Shown piece by piece: positions 1 to 6,324 of a stretch of DNA of 14,496 nt. Below the pieces are notes generated by a model. That model had not been told where the DNA came from. It ran no database searches and saw only the letters and a list, made by a program, of their open reading frames with translations. Every line of letters begins with the position of its first letter. The stretch's first letter is position 1. A program made the translations under genes and the position numbers. Source of the stretch: DAOTVC01 sp034437215 (GTDB lineage Bacteria > Chloroflexota > Anaerolineae > B4-G1 > SLSP01). The stretch is from positions 1-14,496 of the forward strand of contig DAOTVC010000011.1 of the NCBI GenBank assembly GCA_034437215.1. The letters are read 5' to 3'.

Positions 1-1098
1 CGAGGTGTAGAGCCGTCACTTATCAAGCCGCTTACTCTTGCGCGTGATCTAGAACGTTACTTCGTACAGAATAGCGAGGAACACATCATCTTCCCTTATC
101 ATCGAGATGGCGATGGTAAGCCAGAGCTTGTGGACTTACAAAACTATCCAGGTGCACGAGAGTACTTTCAAAGCATTGAGCGCGAACTGAGGGCCCGGCG
201 ATGGTATGGCAAGACCGTAACGGAGGCTCACATTCCCTGGTACGGTTATCTTCATGTAAGTCAGCATCTACTTAAACCCAAGCTCATGTTTCCCAAGATT
301 GCTTCTCGTACAACCTTTGCCTTGGATTCCGAGGGAGATATCATTCTGCTTGAACCTGCTTATATCATCAATCCAACAGAACAATATGATCGAGGATATC
401 TCCTGGCGTGCTTGAATAGCACGTTGCTTACTGAGCGAATCCGTCGAGAAACAACTACATTGGCCGGTGGTTATTTGGAACTCCAAGTACAATACGTTAA
501 GAGGTTGCCTATCCGCCGCATCGACTTTACTACGCCAGAGGAGCGCCGAGTGCACCTCGCAACCGAAGCCCTGGCCCTCTACGAAGTCGGCGACCGCGAA
601 GCCCTCCTCGCCTTCGTCGACGCGCGCCTCGCCGCCCAGCCGGAGGAAGCGGACGTCGTCCACGACCTGCTGGCCTTCCTCGCCGAGACGCTGATCGACC
701 TCCACGCGCACAAGGGCGAACTCACCGCACGCTTCTGGCTCGACCTGGAGGGAGTAGCGGAGGACGACGCCTTCGAGACCCTGCGCAACCGCGGCAAGCA
801 GGGGCGCAGCCTGTGGAAAGCGGAGGCCTGCCGCGCGTTCGTGGAGGAAGAGAGCTACAGCTCGCACTCGCTCGACGAGGCGCTGGGGTGGTCGGAGGCG
901 TGCTACAAGGCCTTCGTCAAGATGCTGCCGGGGAAGATTACCAATCTCGCGGACCTGGTGGGGGTCTACCGGAAGTACACGCCCGAGGTACGGGCGCTGA
1001 AGGAGCGCATCGCGGCGACGGACCGGTTGATCGACGCGGTGGTGTATCGTCTGTACGGACTGACGGACGAGGAGATCGCGATCGTGGAGGGAGAATAA
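1..1098 (+). CDS. Eco57I/TaqI-type DNA adenine methyltransferase (or type IIG R-M enzyme), C-terminal part; 5' end outside window
   Basis: The frame is open from base 1, so the gene starts before the window. A GTG at 130 lies inside the conserved region and is not a likely start. The visible 365 residues match the C-terminal half of Eco57I-class N6-adenine methyltransferases. A TaqI-C-like target-recognition region covers roughly residues 40-175 (segments YPGAREYF, KPKLMFPKI, YLLACLNSTLL, GGYLELQVQYVKRLPI). A helical tail ends in VYRLYGLTDEEIAIVEG, a typical ending of this family. The catalytic NPPY motif and any nuclease domain would lie upstream and cannot be checked. GC by hand count is about 45% over 241-540 and about 70% over 541-780, a break that falls just after the recognition region. 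This suggests exchange of the specificity domain. The neighbouring toxin-antitoxin operon fits a defence or accessory island. Family assignment is confident; exact subtype is not. Confidence 0.82.
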   Translation, partial: RGVEPSLIKPLTLARDLERYFVQNSEEHIIFPYHRDGDGKPELVDLQNYPGAREYFQSIERELRARRWYGKTVTEAHIPWYGYLHVSQHLLKPKLMFPKIASRTTFALDSEGDIILLEPAYIINPTEQYDRGYLLACLNSTLLTERIRRETTTLAGGYLELQVQYVKRLPIRRIDFTTPEERRVHLATEALALYEVGDREALLAFVDARLAAQPEEADVVHDLLAFLAETLIDLHAHKGELTARFWLDLEGVAEDDAFETLRNRGKQGRSLWKAEACRAFVEEESYSSHSLDEALGWSEACYKAFVKMLPGKITNLADLVGVYRKYTPEVRALKERIAATDRLIDAVVYRLYGLTDEEIAIVEGE

Positions 1099-1145
1099 CC
1101 GGGAGGGCAGAATGGACAAAGTCGAGCCATAAAATGTTTGACCTG

Positions 1146-1174
1146 TTGACAGGGATACAGCACCATGCTACACT
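1146..1174 (+). promoter_or_regulatory. Predicted sigma70-type promoter of the TAC operon
   Basis: A perfect -35 TTGACA (1146-1151), a 17-bp spacer and a TACACT -10 (1169-1174, 4 of 6) lie between the methyltransferase stop and the toxin start. Transcription would begin near 1181, inside the palindrome at 1178-1193, leaving a leader of about 38 nt. A separate TATAAT at 1191-1196 has no good -35 at the right distance and is the weaker alternative. Confidence 0.6.
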
Positions 1175-1177
1175 TCA

Positions 1178-1193
1178 ATAGCATATATGCTAT
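1178..1193. promoter_or_regulatory. Perfect 16-bp palindrome, candidate antitoxin operator
   Basis: ATAGCATATATGCTAT reads the same on both strands with no mismatch and no loop. It covers the predicted +1 of the promoter at 1146-1174 and overlaps the first bases of the alternative TATAAT -10. Type II antitoxins with an XRE helix-turn-helix usually repress their own operon from such a site. The antitoxin encoded at 1582-2058 is the obvious binder. The palindrome is seen directly; its role is inferred. Confidence 0.6.
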
Positions 1194-1218
1194 AATTCTC
1201 TGGTCACGGAACAAGTAA

Positions 1219-1557
1219 ATGGACATCGACTACTACGAGAAGCCGAACGGTCGATGTCCCGTGCTTGAGTTTCTGGAGAGCTTGACTGCAAAGGATCAGC
1301 TACGGGTTACCAAGAGAATTGATCTCCTGGCTGCTTGTGGGATAAACTTACGTCGTCCACACTCAGACACCTTACGGGATGGCATTCGAGAGTTACGCAT
1401 TCCAACCCATCATGGACAACACCGCATCTTGTACTTCTTCTATCACCGCAACACGGCTGTGCTCCTTAACGGGTTAACGAAGAAAGCCGGCAAAGTAGCC
1501 GACTCTGAAATTGATCGGGCGATCGAATACATGCAAGACTATCTCCGTACGCACTAG
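1219..1557 (+). CDS. higB: HigB/Gp49-like (RelE superfamily) toxin of a TAC system
   Basis: This 112-residue protein has the pattern of the phage-derived Gp49-like/HigB toxins of the RelE/ParE superfamily. It begins MDIDYYEKPNG, followed by VLEFLESL (residues 15-22), a helical segment, then GIRELRIP (55-62), HRILYFFYH (68-76) and VLLNGLTKKAG (81-91). It ends with a helix, EIDRAIEYMQDYL. Members are ribosome-associated mRNA interferases, so the predicted product is a growth-inhibiting toxin acting on translation. The basic residues K88 and K89 follow the last strand, where the family carries its functional lysines. The ribosome-binding site is weak, with only ACGGA upstream. It is first in a three-gene operon, 24 bp ahead of its antitoxin, in the toxin-first order typical of HigBA. 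Local GC is about 47% (counted over 1261-1320), below the core genes. Family call is strong; activity is inferred. Confidence 0.88.
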   Translation: MDIDYYEKPNGRCPVLEFLESLTAKDQLRVTKRIDLLAACGINLRRPHSDTLRDGIRELRIPTHHGQHRILYFFYHRNTAVLLNGLTKKAGKVADSEIDRAIEYMQDYLRTH

Positions 1558-1581
1558 ACACGAAAGACGAGGATTGACTCG

Positions 1582-2058
1582 ATGAAACACGAAGAGGTTC
1601 TGAAGAGACTGAGGCAAGATCCAGAGTACGTCGCTGCAGAAGAAGAACTCGGACCGCTGCTGGACTTTGCTAACACTGTCATTCAATTGCGTGAGGAAAG
1701 AGGCTGGACGCAGACCGAACTGGCCCGTCGAGCCGGCACCCGGCAAGCAAACATCTCCAGACTCGAAAACGGCCTGGCAAATCCCACCTTCGAGTTCATG
1801 CAAAAGATCGCTCGAGCACTCGACGTTGAACTGGATGTGCGGCTCCTGACTGGCGAAGAGGAGAAAGAGCAGCCGGAGGGAGCGCAGGAGAGACAACCTG
1901 AGGTTCAAGCAACCCAGCGCCTTCCCATGCCGGTCTTTTATTCTGCTCCTCTGGAAACGCTGTGGCCCTCCGGGAAGCAGCCGACGACGCGACAGCAGTG
2001 GGGTGGCTTTCTATGTCTGACCGACGATGAGGGCTATCCCAAATCGGAGGCAGCCTGA
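1582..2058 (+). CDS. higA: HigA-like XRE-family antitoxin with long C-terminal tail (candidate chaperone-addiction sequence)
   Basis: The 158-residue product has an XRE/Cro helix-turn-helix at about residues 31-88. Visible motifs are LREERGWTQTELARRAGT, ISRLENGLANPT and IARALDVELDVRLL. A charged linker follows (about 91-110, EEEKEQPEG), then a tail of about 45 residues (113-158) containing PMPVFYSAPLETLW and TTRQQWGGF. Ordinary HigA antitoxins of this type end soon after the helix-turn-helix. In toxin-antitoxin-chaperone systems such as Rv1955-Rv1956-Rv1957 the antitoxin has an extra C-terminal chaperone-addiction (ChAD) region that aggregates or is degraded unless bound by a SecB-like chaperone. 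The hydrophobic, Trp-containing tail here (W128, W140) next to a SecB-like gene fits that arrangement. A GAGG ribosome-binding site (1569-1572) sits 9 bp ahead of the ATG. The protein should neutralise the upstream toxin and repress the operon. The ChAD role is inferred from position and context. Confidence 0.88.
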   Translation: MKHEEVLKRLRQDPEYVAAEEELGPLLDFANTVIQLREERGWTQTELARRAGTRQANISRLENGLANPTFEFMQKIARALDVELDVRLLTGEEEKEQPEGAQERQPEVQATQRLPMPVFYSAPLETLWPSGKQPTTRQQWGGFLCLTDDEGYPKSEAA

Positions 2059-2060
2059 CA

Positions 2061-2537
2061 ATGTCGACCGATCCTGCATTGCTCTATCCCATTCAACTGC
2101 TTGACGTCCGTCTCTACCAGGCGAGGGTGGACCGAATCGACAAATCCGAGGAGGTAGAGAAGACCGAGCAGGAAGTCAACGTGACGCCCTGTCTCAAGGT
2201 CGGCGTCGAGGTCCTCAAGGGTGAAGAACGCAGGATCTCGACCTTCCTCACCATGGATATCACCGGACCTACGGAGAAGCATCCGGAGTTCCACATCCAC
2301 TACGTCCTGGAAGGCCTTTTCGAATCGCAGGTCGACATCGCAACCCTCACCGATGAGACGTGGCAGGAGTTCGAACGGACTTCCGCCATCACACTCCTGT
2401 GGCCCTACGCCCGCGAGTACACTCACAGCTTTGCTCGTCGCATGCGAGTCGAGTTACCGGTGCTCCCCACCCTCAACCGTCTGGCGATGCGCGAGACGGC
2501 TTCAGAAGAGGAGACCGAAGAAGAGCAGGAGTGCTGA
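2061..2537 (+). CDS. SecB-like chaperone of a toxin-antitoxin-chaperone system
   Basis: The 158-residue protein is close to the length of E. coli SecB and carries the SecB fold signatures. It has an N-terminal strand region (LYPIQLLDVRLYQARVDR), central strands (VTPCLKVGVEVLKG; FHIHYVLEGLFE) and the segment LLWPYAREYTHSFARRM (112-128). That segment matches the SecB LFPYAR helix, and ELPVLPTLNRLA (131-142) follows it. The C-terminal tail is strongly acidic. It starts 2 bp after the antitoxin stop, with a CGGAGG ribosome-binding site at 2045-2050, so it is translationally linked. Canonical SecB for Sec export is mainly proteobacterial, so a solitary SecB directly after HigBA points to a dedicated antitoxin chaperone, as with Rv1957 in M. 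tuberculosis. It would fold and protect the antitoxin through its C-terminal tail. General preprotein chaperone activity is possible but secondary. Confidence 0.85.
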   Translation: MSTDPALLYPIQLLDVRLYQARVDRIDKSEEVEKTEQEVNVTPCLKVGVEVLKGEERRISTFLTMDITGPTEKHPEFHIHYVLEGLFESQVDIATLTDETWQEFERTSAITLLWPYAREYTHSFARRMRVELPVLPTLNRLAMRETASEEETEEEQEC

Positions 2538-2621
2538 TCTCGCGAAGATGCAGCAGGACCCGGTAGACTTTTCCCATCACAGAAACGCCTGCGCGGGGGA
2601 TCGTGGACGTTTCGCTTCGAG

Positions 2622-2882
2622 ATGCGCGAGGAGACGGGCGTCGCGGTGGAGGGGGTGACCTACCGCTCGTCGCAGCCCTGGCCCTTCCCCAGCTCCCTCA
2701 TGCTCGGCTTCCGGGCCGCGGCGCGCAGCGCCGGGATCTGCTGCGGCGACGGCGAGCTGGAGGACGCGCGCTGGTTCTCGCGGCGGGCGCTGCAGGCGGC
2801 AATCGAGGCGGGCACCCTGCGCCTCCCCAGCCCCGTCTCCATCGCCTACCGGCTCATCCGCACGTGGTATGATGAGGGGTAG
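2622..2882 (+). pseudogene. nudC: 5'-truncated NudC (NADH pyrophosphatase, Nudix) remnant
   Basis: From REETGV onward the 86 codons match the C-terminal part of NudC. They contain the end of the Nudix box, then SSQPWPFPSSLMLGF, the hallmark NudC motif after the Nudix box, then ELEDARWFSR and LPSPVSIAYRLI. The first half of the Nudix box (GFVEPGE... region with catalytic glutamates), the zinc ribbon and the N-terminal domain are all missing. Upstream codons stay open and in the same frame as the SecB-like gene back to its TGA at 2535, but they encode nothing NudC-like. No good ribosome-binding site precedes the ATG at 2622. The gene is therefore a broken remnant, unlikely to hydrolyse NADH. 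Its abrupt start marks a recombination junction between the accessory segment on the left and core DNA on the right. Confidence 0.75.
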
Positions 2883-3040
2883 AGTTACACATAAGCAAAA
2901 ATGTTCGGCTGACCAGCGGAGTTTGATCTTTTTAAGGAGAGGATCGGACAAGCAGGAGAGACACACTACAGTACCTACTCCCTCTTCCCTGATCCCAAAT
3001 CCCTGCTGCATCTTTCACTATCTCTGAAAGGAGCCTACCC

Positions 3041-3460
3041 ATGAAGAGCTATCGTAAAGAACTCTGGTTCAACGTCCCTACCCGCCGGGCCTTTATCAAC
3101 ATCACGCCCGACGTCCGCTCCGCCCTCCGCGAGAGCGGTGTGCGGGAGGGGCTGGTACTCGTGAACGCCATGCACATCACCGCCTCGGTCTTCATCAACG
3201 ACGACGAACCCGGTCTCCACAAGGACTACGACGACTGGCTCGAAGAACTGGCGCCCCACGCCCCCATCGACCAGTACCGTCACAACCGCACCGGCGAGGA
3301 CAACGGCGACGCCCACCTCAAGCGCCAGGTGATGGGGCGGGAGGTCGTGGTGGCGATCACCGACGGGGAGCTCGATTTCGGCCCCTGGGAGCAGATTTTC
3401 TACGGGGAGTTCGACGGCGGGCGCCGCAAGCGGGTCCTGGTCAAGATCATCGGGGAGTGA
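3041..3460 (+). CDS. yjbQ: YjbQ/UPF0047 family protein (secondary thiamine-phosphate synthase-like)
   Basis: The 139-residue product matches the full-length YjbQ/UPF0047 family. It begins with a typical first strand (SYRKELWFNVPTRRAFINIT) and has the conserved VNAMHITASVFINDDE (residues 41-56). It then carries YRHNRTGEDNGDAHLKRQ (79-96), with the invariant histidine, glutamate and asparagine cluster, and TDGELDFGPWEQIFYGEFDG (107-126). The E. coli member shows weak thiamine-phosphate synthase activity; the true physiological role of the family is unsettled. A strong AAAGGAG ribosome-binding site (3027-3033) lies 7 bp before the ATG. The 158 bp between the NudC remnant and this gene show no convincing promoter. 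The stop lies 8 bp from the stop of the convergent histidine kinase, so there is no room for a separate terminator. Confidence 0.9.
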   Translation: MKSYRKELWFNVPTRRAFINITPDVRSALRESGVREGLVLVNAMHITASVFINDDEPGLHKDYDDWLEELAPHAPIDQYRHNRTGEDNGDAHLKRQVMGREVVVAITDGELDFGPWEQIFYGEFDGGRRKRVLVKIIGE

Positions 3461-3468
3461 GATGAGGC

Positions 3469-6318
3469 TTACGCCGCCTCGGCCCGCTCGTTGACCACCG
3501 GCAGGGTGAAGACGAAGCGGCTGCCCGTGCCCAGGCGGCTCTCCGCCCAGATCTGACCCCCGTGATGGGTGATGATCTCCTTGCAGATGGAGAGGCCTAA
3601 CCCCGTCCCGGCCCGGCGCGTGCCCCCGGCCCGGTTGCCGACCTGCCGGAATTTCTCGAAGACCTCCGGCAGGTCGGCTTCCGCGATGCCGCTGCCCGAG
3701 TCGGTGACGCTCACGGCGACACAGGGCTCGTCGGCGGGCAGGTGTGTGTTCGCGTCTCGCTGCCGGACGTAGAGCGGCGGAATGACCTTGCCCGGCTCCA
3801 CCAGCCAGGCTCGCACCTCCACCCCTCCCTCGTCGGTGAACTTGAGAGCATTGGAGAGCAGATTGGTCACCACCTGAATGAGCCGGTCCATGTCACCGTA
3901 GATGGGTAGGAGGACCCCGTCTGTCGTGTAGGTCAACGTCAATCCAGCCTCCTGGGCCTGCGAGCGCATCATGGCGACGCTCACGTCGATGACCTCCGTC
4001 AGGTCCAGCGCCCCCATCTCCCACTGCATCCGCCCCGACTCCATGCGGGAGACGTCGAGGACGTCGGCGATGAGGCGCGTCAGCCGCTCTCCCTCGGTCT
4101 CGATGATCTGGAGATTCTCCCGAATGCGCTGCGCTGCCTGCGTAGCCGTCGCGTTATCGGAGGAGATGTGGGGCTCGATGTTCCGTTCGAACTGCCGCTT
4201 GATGAGCTTGCTGAAGCCCAGCACCGAGGTCATCGGCGTGCGCAGCTCGTGGGAGACCATGGAGATGAACTCCTGCTTCATCTGGATGGCCCGGACCCGG
4301 GAGGTGATGTCGCGCACCACAATCACGACGCCTGTGATCGAATCCGTACCCTTCCCCAGCGTACAGGTGGAGACCTGGAAGACCTGCTTGTCGCGGGTGC
4401 TATCGGCCGAGACCACCGTCCCGGGCGCCGCCAGCGCAGCCTCCAGCGTCTGCACGAGCAGATCGCCGTCCCAGGCGTCGGCCAGGGAAGAACCGACCAG
4501 GGCCTCCGCCGGACGCCCCACGATGGCCTCGAAGACGGGGTTGAGCAGCTCGATCTGGCCCTCGAGATCCGTCACGACCAGCCCATCCACCATGTTCTGC
4601 AGGATGATGTCCAGCTGGTCGTGCTGCGCCTGGAGATCGCGGTTAGCGACCTCCAGCGCCCGCGTGCGCGCCTCGACCTGCTGCTCCAGCGTATGGCTGT
4701 AGGTCTGCACCTGCTGGTAGAGGCGAGCGTTCTCCACGGAGACGGCAGCCTGCTGACCCAAGAGGGCGAACATCCGCGTCTCTTCGCGGCTGTAGGCCAG
4801 CCCCGAAGCCCGCGGACCCAGGTTGTAGATCCCTACCAGCCGCTCGCCCAGGAGCAGGGGAATGCAGAGCAGATCCCCCTGTCGCTGCAAGAAGGCCAAC
4901 GCCTCGGTGGGCAGATCGAAGGGAGGGCGCAGAGTGGAGATGGGCTCCGCCACCTCCTCCAGATAGCTGAGCAGCGGGTGATCCAGGGGCAGGGTGCACA
5001 CCTCGAGAGCCTCGTCCACCGGCTTCAAACAGGTCCCCTCCGAGTTGAGCACCAGCAGGGAGGCCTGGTCGATCTGCAGCTGCCGGGGTAGTTCGCGCGT
5101 CAGGAGTGTGTCCAACCTCTCGGGAACGATACTCGTGGCAATTCGGGCGCTCAGGCTCGGAAGAAGCTGCTGGAAGTTGATCTTGGAGGGGTAGAAGGCC
5201 CGGTCGATGAGCACCTGCACCCGCTGGCGCAGCGGATTGAAGGTGAAGGCGATGCTGATGGTAGCGACGAAGATGACCACCGTCTCGTTGCCCCAGCTGA
5301 AGACGCTGCGGACGACCAGCGTCAGCAGAAAGACCATGAAGAAGTAGAGCCCGCCGAGGAGAGCCGTCAGCGTGCCGTAGACCAACCCGCGGTTGATAAG
5401 CACGTCGAGATCCCAGAGGCGGTAGCGCCAGACGGAGATCCCCAGGGCCAGCAACACCACCAGCGGCGACAGATAGGTCAACATCGGCATGCCGATGAGG
5501 GTGTAGAGGAGGCCTACCACACCCGACGAGAAGAGGGCCTGCAGCGTGGTGTTCAGGGGCAGCGTCACCAGAGCGGAGAGCACCGCTGCCACGCTGCCCC
5601 AGACGACCCACTTCGTCTGGGCCTGCTGCTGGGGGCCGGCCCTGCGCAGGTAGCGGTAGAGCTGGGCGACGACACCGGTCGTGTAACCGATCAGGTAGAC
5701 GAAAAAGATCACGAGGCCAAAGGTATCGGTGGTGAAGAAGGAGAGGGGCACGAAGAGCGTCAGAAGCCACCCGCTAACCCAGAGGAGGGCCAAGGGCTTC
5801 GTCCAGCGGGGGATGAAGCGCCCGTCAGGAAAGAAATAGAGGAAGAGGATGCTCAACAGAATGCTCAGCGAGCGCAGCCCGATTACCGCGCGCCAGAGGA
5901 GACGGCGGGTCAGCAGGGCGTCGATGGTGGGCGTGAAGAGAATCCCGAGCATCACCAGGGTGAGGGACATGAAGAGAGCCACCCAGTCCTCGGAGCGCCG
6001 CCAGAAGAGGACGGCGCCCACGATCAAGAAGACGAACATGACCTCGAGCTCGGGCAGGATGGAGTAGAGCGCCAGGAACTGGGGCGTGAGCCCCAGCTGC
6101 TGTAAGGCTCCCCGAAGATCGACGGCCTGCCCCAGAAGCTGATAGAAGCGTCCGGGCACCGCTGCCACGAAGAGGGTCAGCGTCACCAGCACGACCAGGA
6201 CCCAGACGAGTCGCGCCAGCGTGAGCCCTCTGCCGCGCAGCGGACGGTGAGCCTCAGCCCCGACACTGCTCAGGCTCTCCCAGATGAGGGTGCGTCCGTG
6301 CTTGGCAAACTCCAGCAT
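3469..6318 (-). CDS. Multi-pass membrane hybrid-sensor histidine kinase (GAF-PAS-HisKA-HATPase)
   Basis: A 949-residue sensor kinase. Residues about 37-360 hold some 9-10 hydrophobic segments, including the FLYFFPDGRF and DVLINRGLVYGTL segments common in Chloroflexota kinases. A GAF domain follows (about 390-535, ending AVSVENARLYQQV), then a short coiled coil (535-570), a PAS domain (about 570-675, NMVDGLVVTDLEG) and HisKA. HisKA carries FISMVSHELRTPMTS with phosphoacceptor H690. The HATPase domain has an N box NLLSNALKFT (819-828), G1 DSGSGI (873-878), F box FEKFRQ (887-892) and G2 GTGLGLS (904-910). A 25-residue insert (about 840-865) lengthens the ATPase domain between the N and G1 boxes. 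All key kinase residues are present. There is no receiver domain in the protein; the partner is probably the single-domain regulator at the start of the same operon. The start lies 6 bp after the cyclase stop, with only a weak AAGAG ribosome-binding site, suggesting translational coupling. The signal sensed is unknown. Confidence 0.92.
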   Translation of the reverse strand: MLEFAKHGRTLIWESLSSVGAEAHRPLRGRGLTLARLVWVLVVLVTLTLFVAAVPGRFYQLLGQAVDLRGALQQLGLTPQFLALYSILPELEVMFVFLIVGAVLFWRRSEDWVALFMSLTLVMLGILFTPTIDALLTRRLLWRAVIGLRSLSILLSILFLYFFPDGRFIPRWTKPLALLWVSGWLLTLFVPLSFFTTDTFGLVIFFVYLIGYTTGVVAQLYRYLRRAGPQQQAQTKWVVWGSVAAVLSALVTLPLNTTLQALFSSGVVGLLYTLIGMPMLTYLSPLVVLLALGISVWRYRLWDLDVLINRGLVYGTLTALLGGLYFFMVFLLTLVVRSVFSWGNETVVIFVATISIAFTFNPLRQRVQVLIDRAFYPSKINFQQLLPSLSARIATSIVPERLDTLLTRELPRQLQIDQASLLVLNSEGTCLKPVDEALEVCTLPLDHPLLSYLEEVAEPISTLRPPFDLPTEALAFLQRQGDLLCIPLLLGERLVGIYNLGPRASGLAYSREETRMFALLGQQAAVSVENARLYQQVQTYSHTLEQQVEARTRALEVANRDLQAQHDQLDIILQNMVDGLVVTDLEGQIELLNPVFEAIVGRPAEALVGSSLADAWDGDLLVQTLEAALAAPGTVVSADSTRDKQVFQVSTCTLGKGTDSITGVVIVVRDITSRVRAIQMKQEFISMVSHELRTPMTSVLGFSKLIKRQFERNIEPHISSDNATATQAAQRIRENLQIIETEGERLTRLIADVLDVSRMESGRMQWEMGALDLTEVIDVSVAMMRSQAQEAGLTLTYTTDGVLLPIYGDMDRLIQVVTNLLSNALKFTDEGGVEVRAWLVEPGKVIPPLYVRQRDANTHLPADEPCVAVSVTDSGSGIAEADLPEVFEKFRQVGNRAGGTRRAGTGLGLSICKEIITHHGGQIWAESRLGTGSRFVFTLPVVNERAEAA

Positions 6319-6324
6319 CGCTGC

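Noticed and set aside
1191..1196. TATAAT as the main -10 of the TAC operon
   Set aside because: The bases 16-18 bp upstream do not resemble a -35, whereas TTGACA-17-TACACT just upstream forms a complete promoter.
2061..2537. SecB-like gene as the general Sec-export chaperone
   Set aside because: It is embedded directly behind a toxin-antitoxin pair with an extended antitoxin tail, which favours a dedicated TAC chaperone. A general role cannot be excluded but is not the best reading.
3461..3468. Shared terminator between yjbQ and the convergent kinase
   Set aside because: Only 8 bp separate the two stop codons, and no hairpin with a T-tract is visible there.
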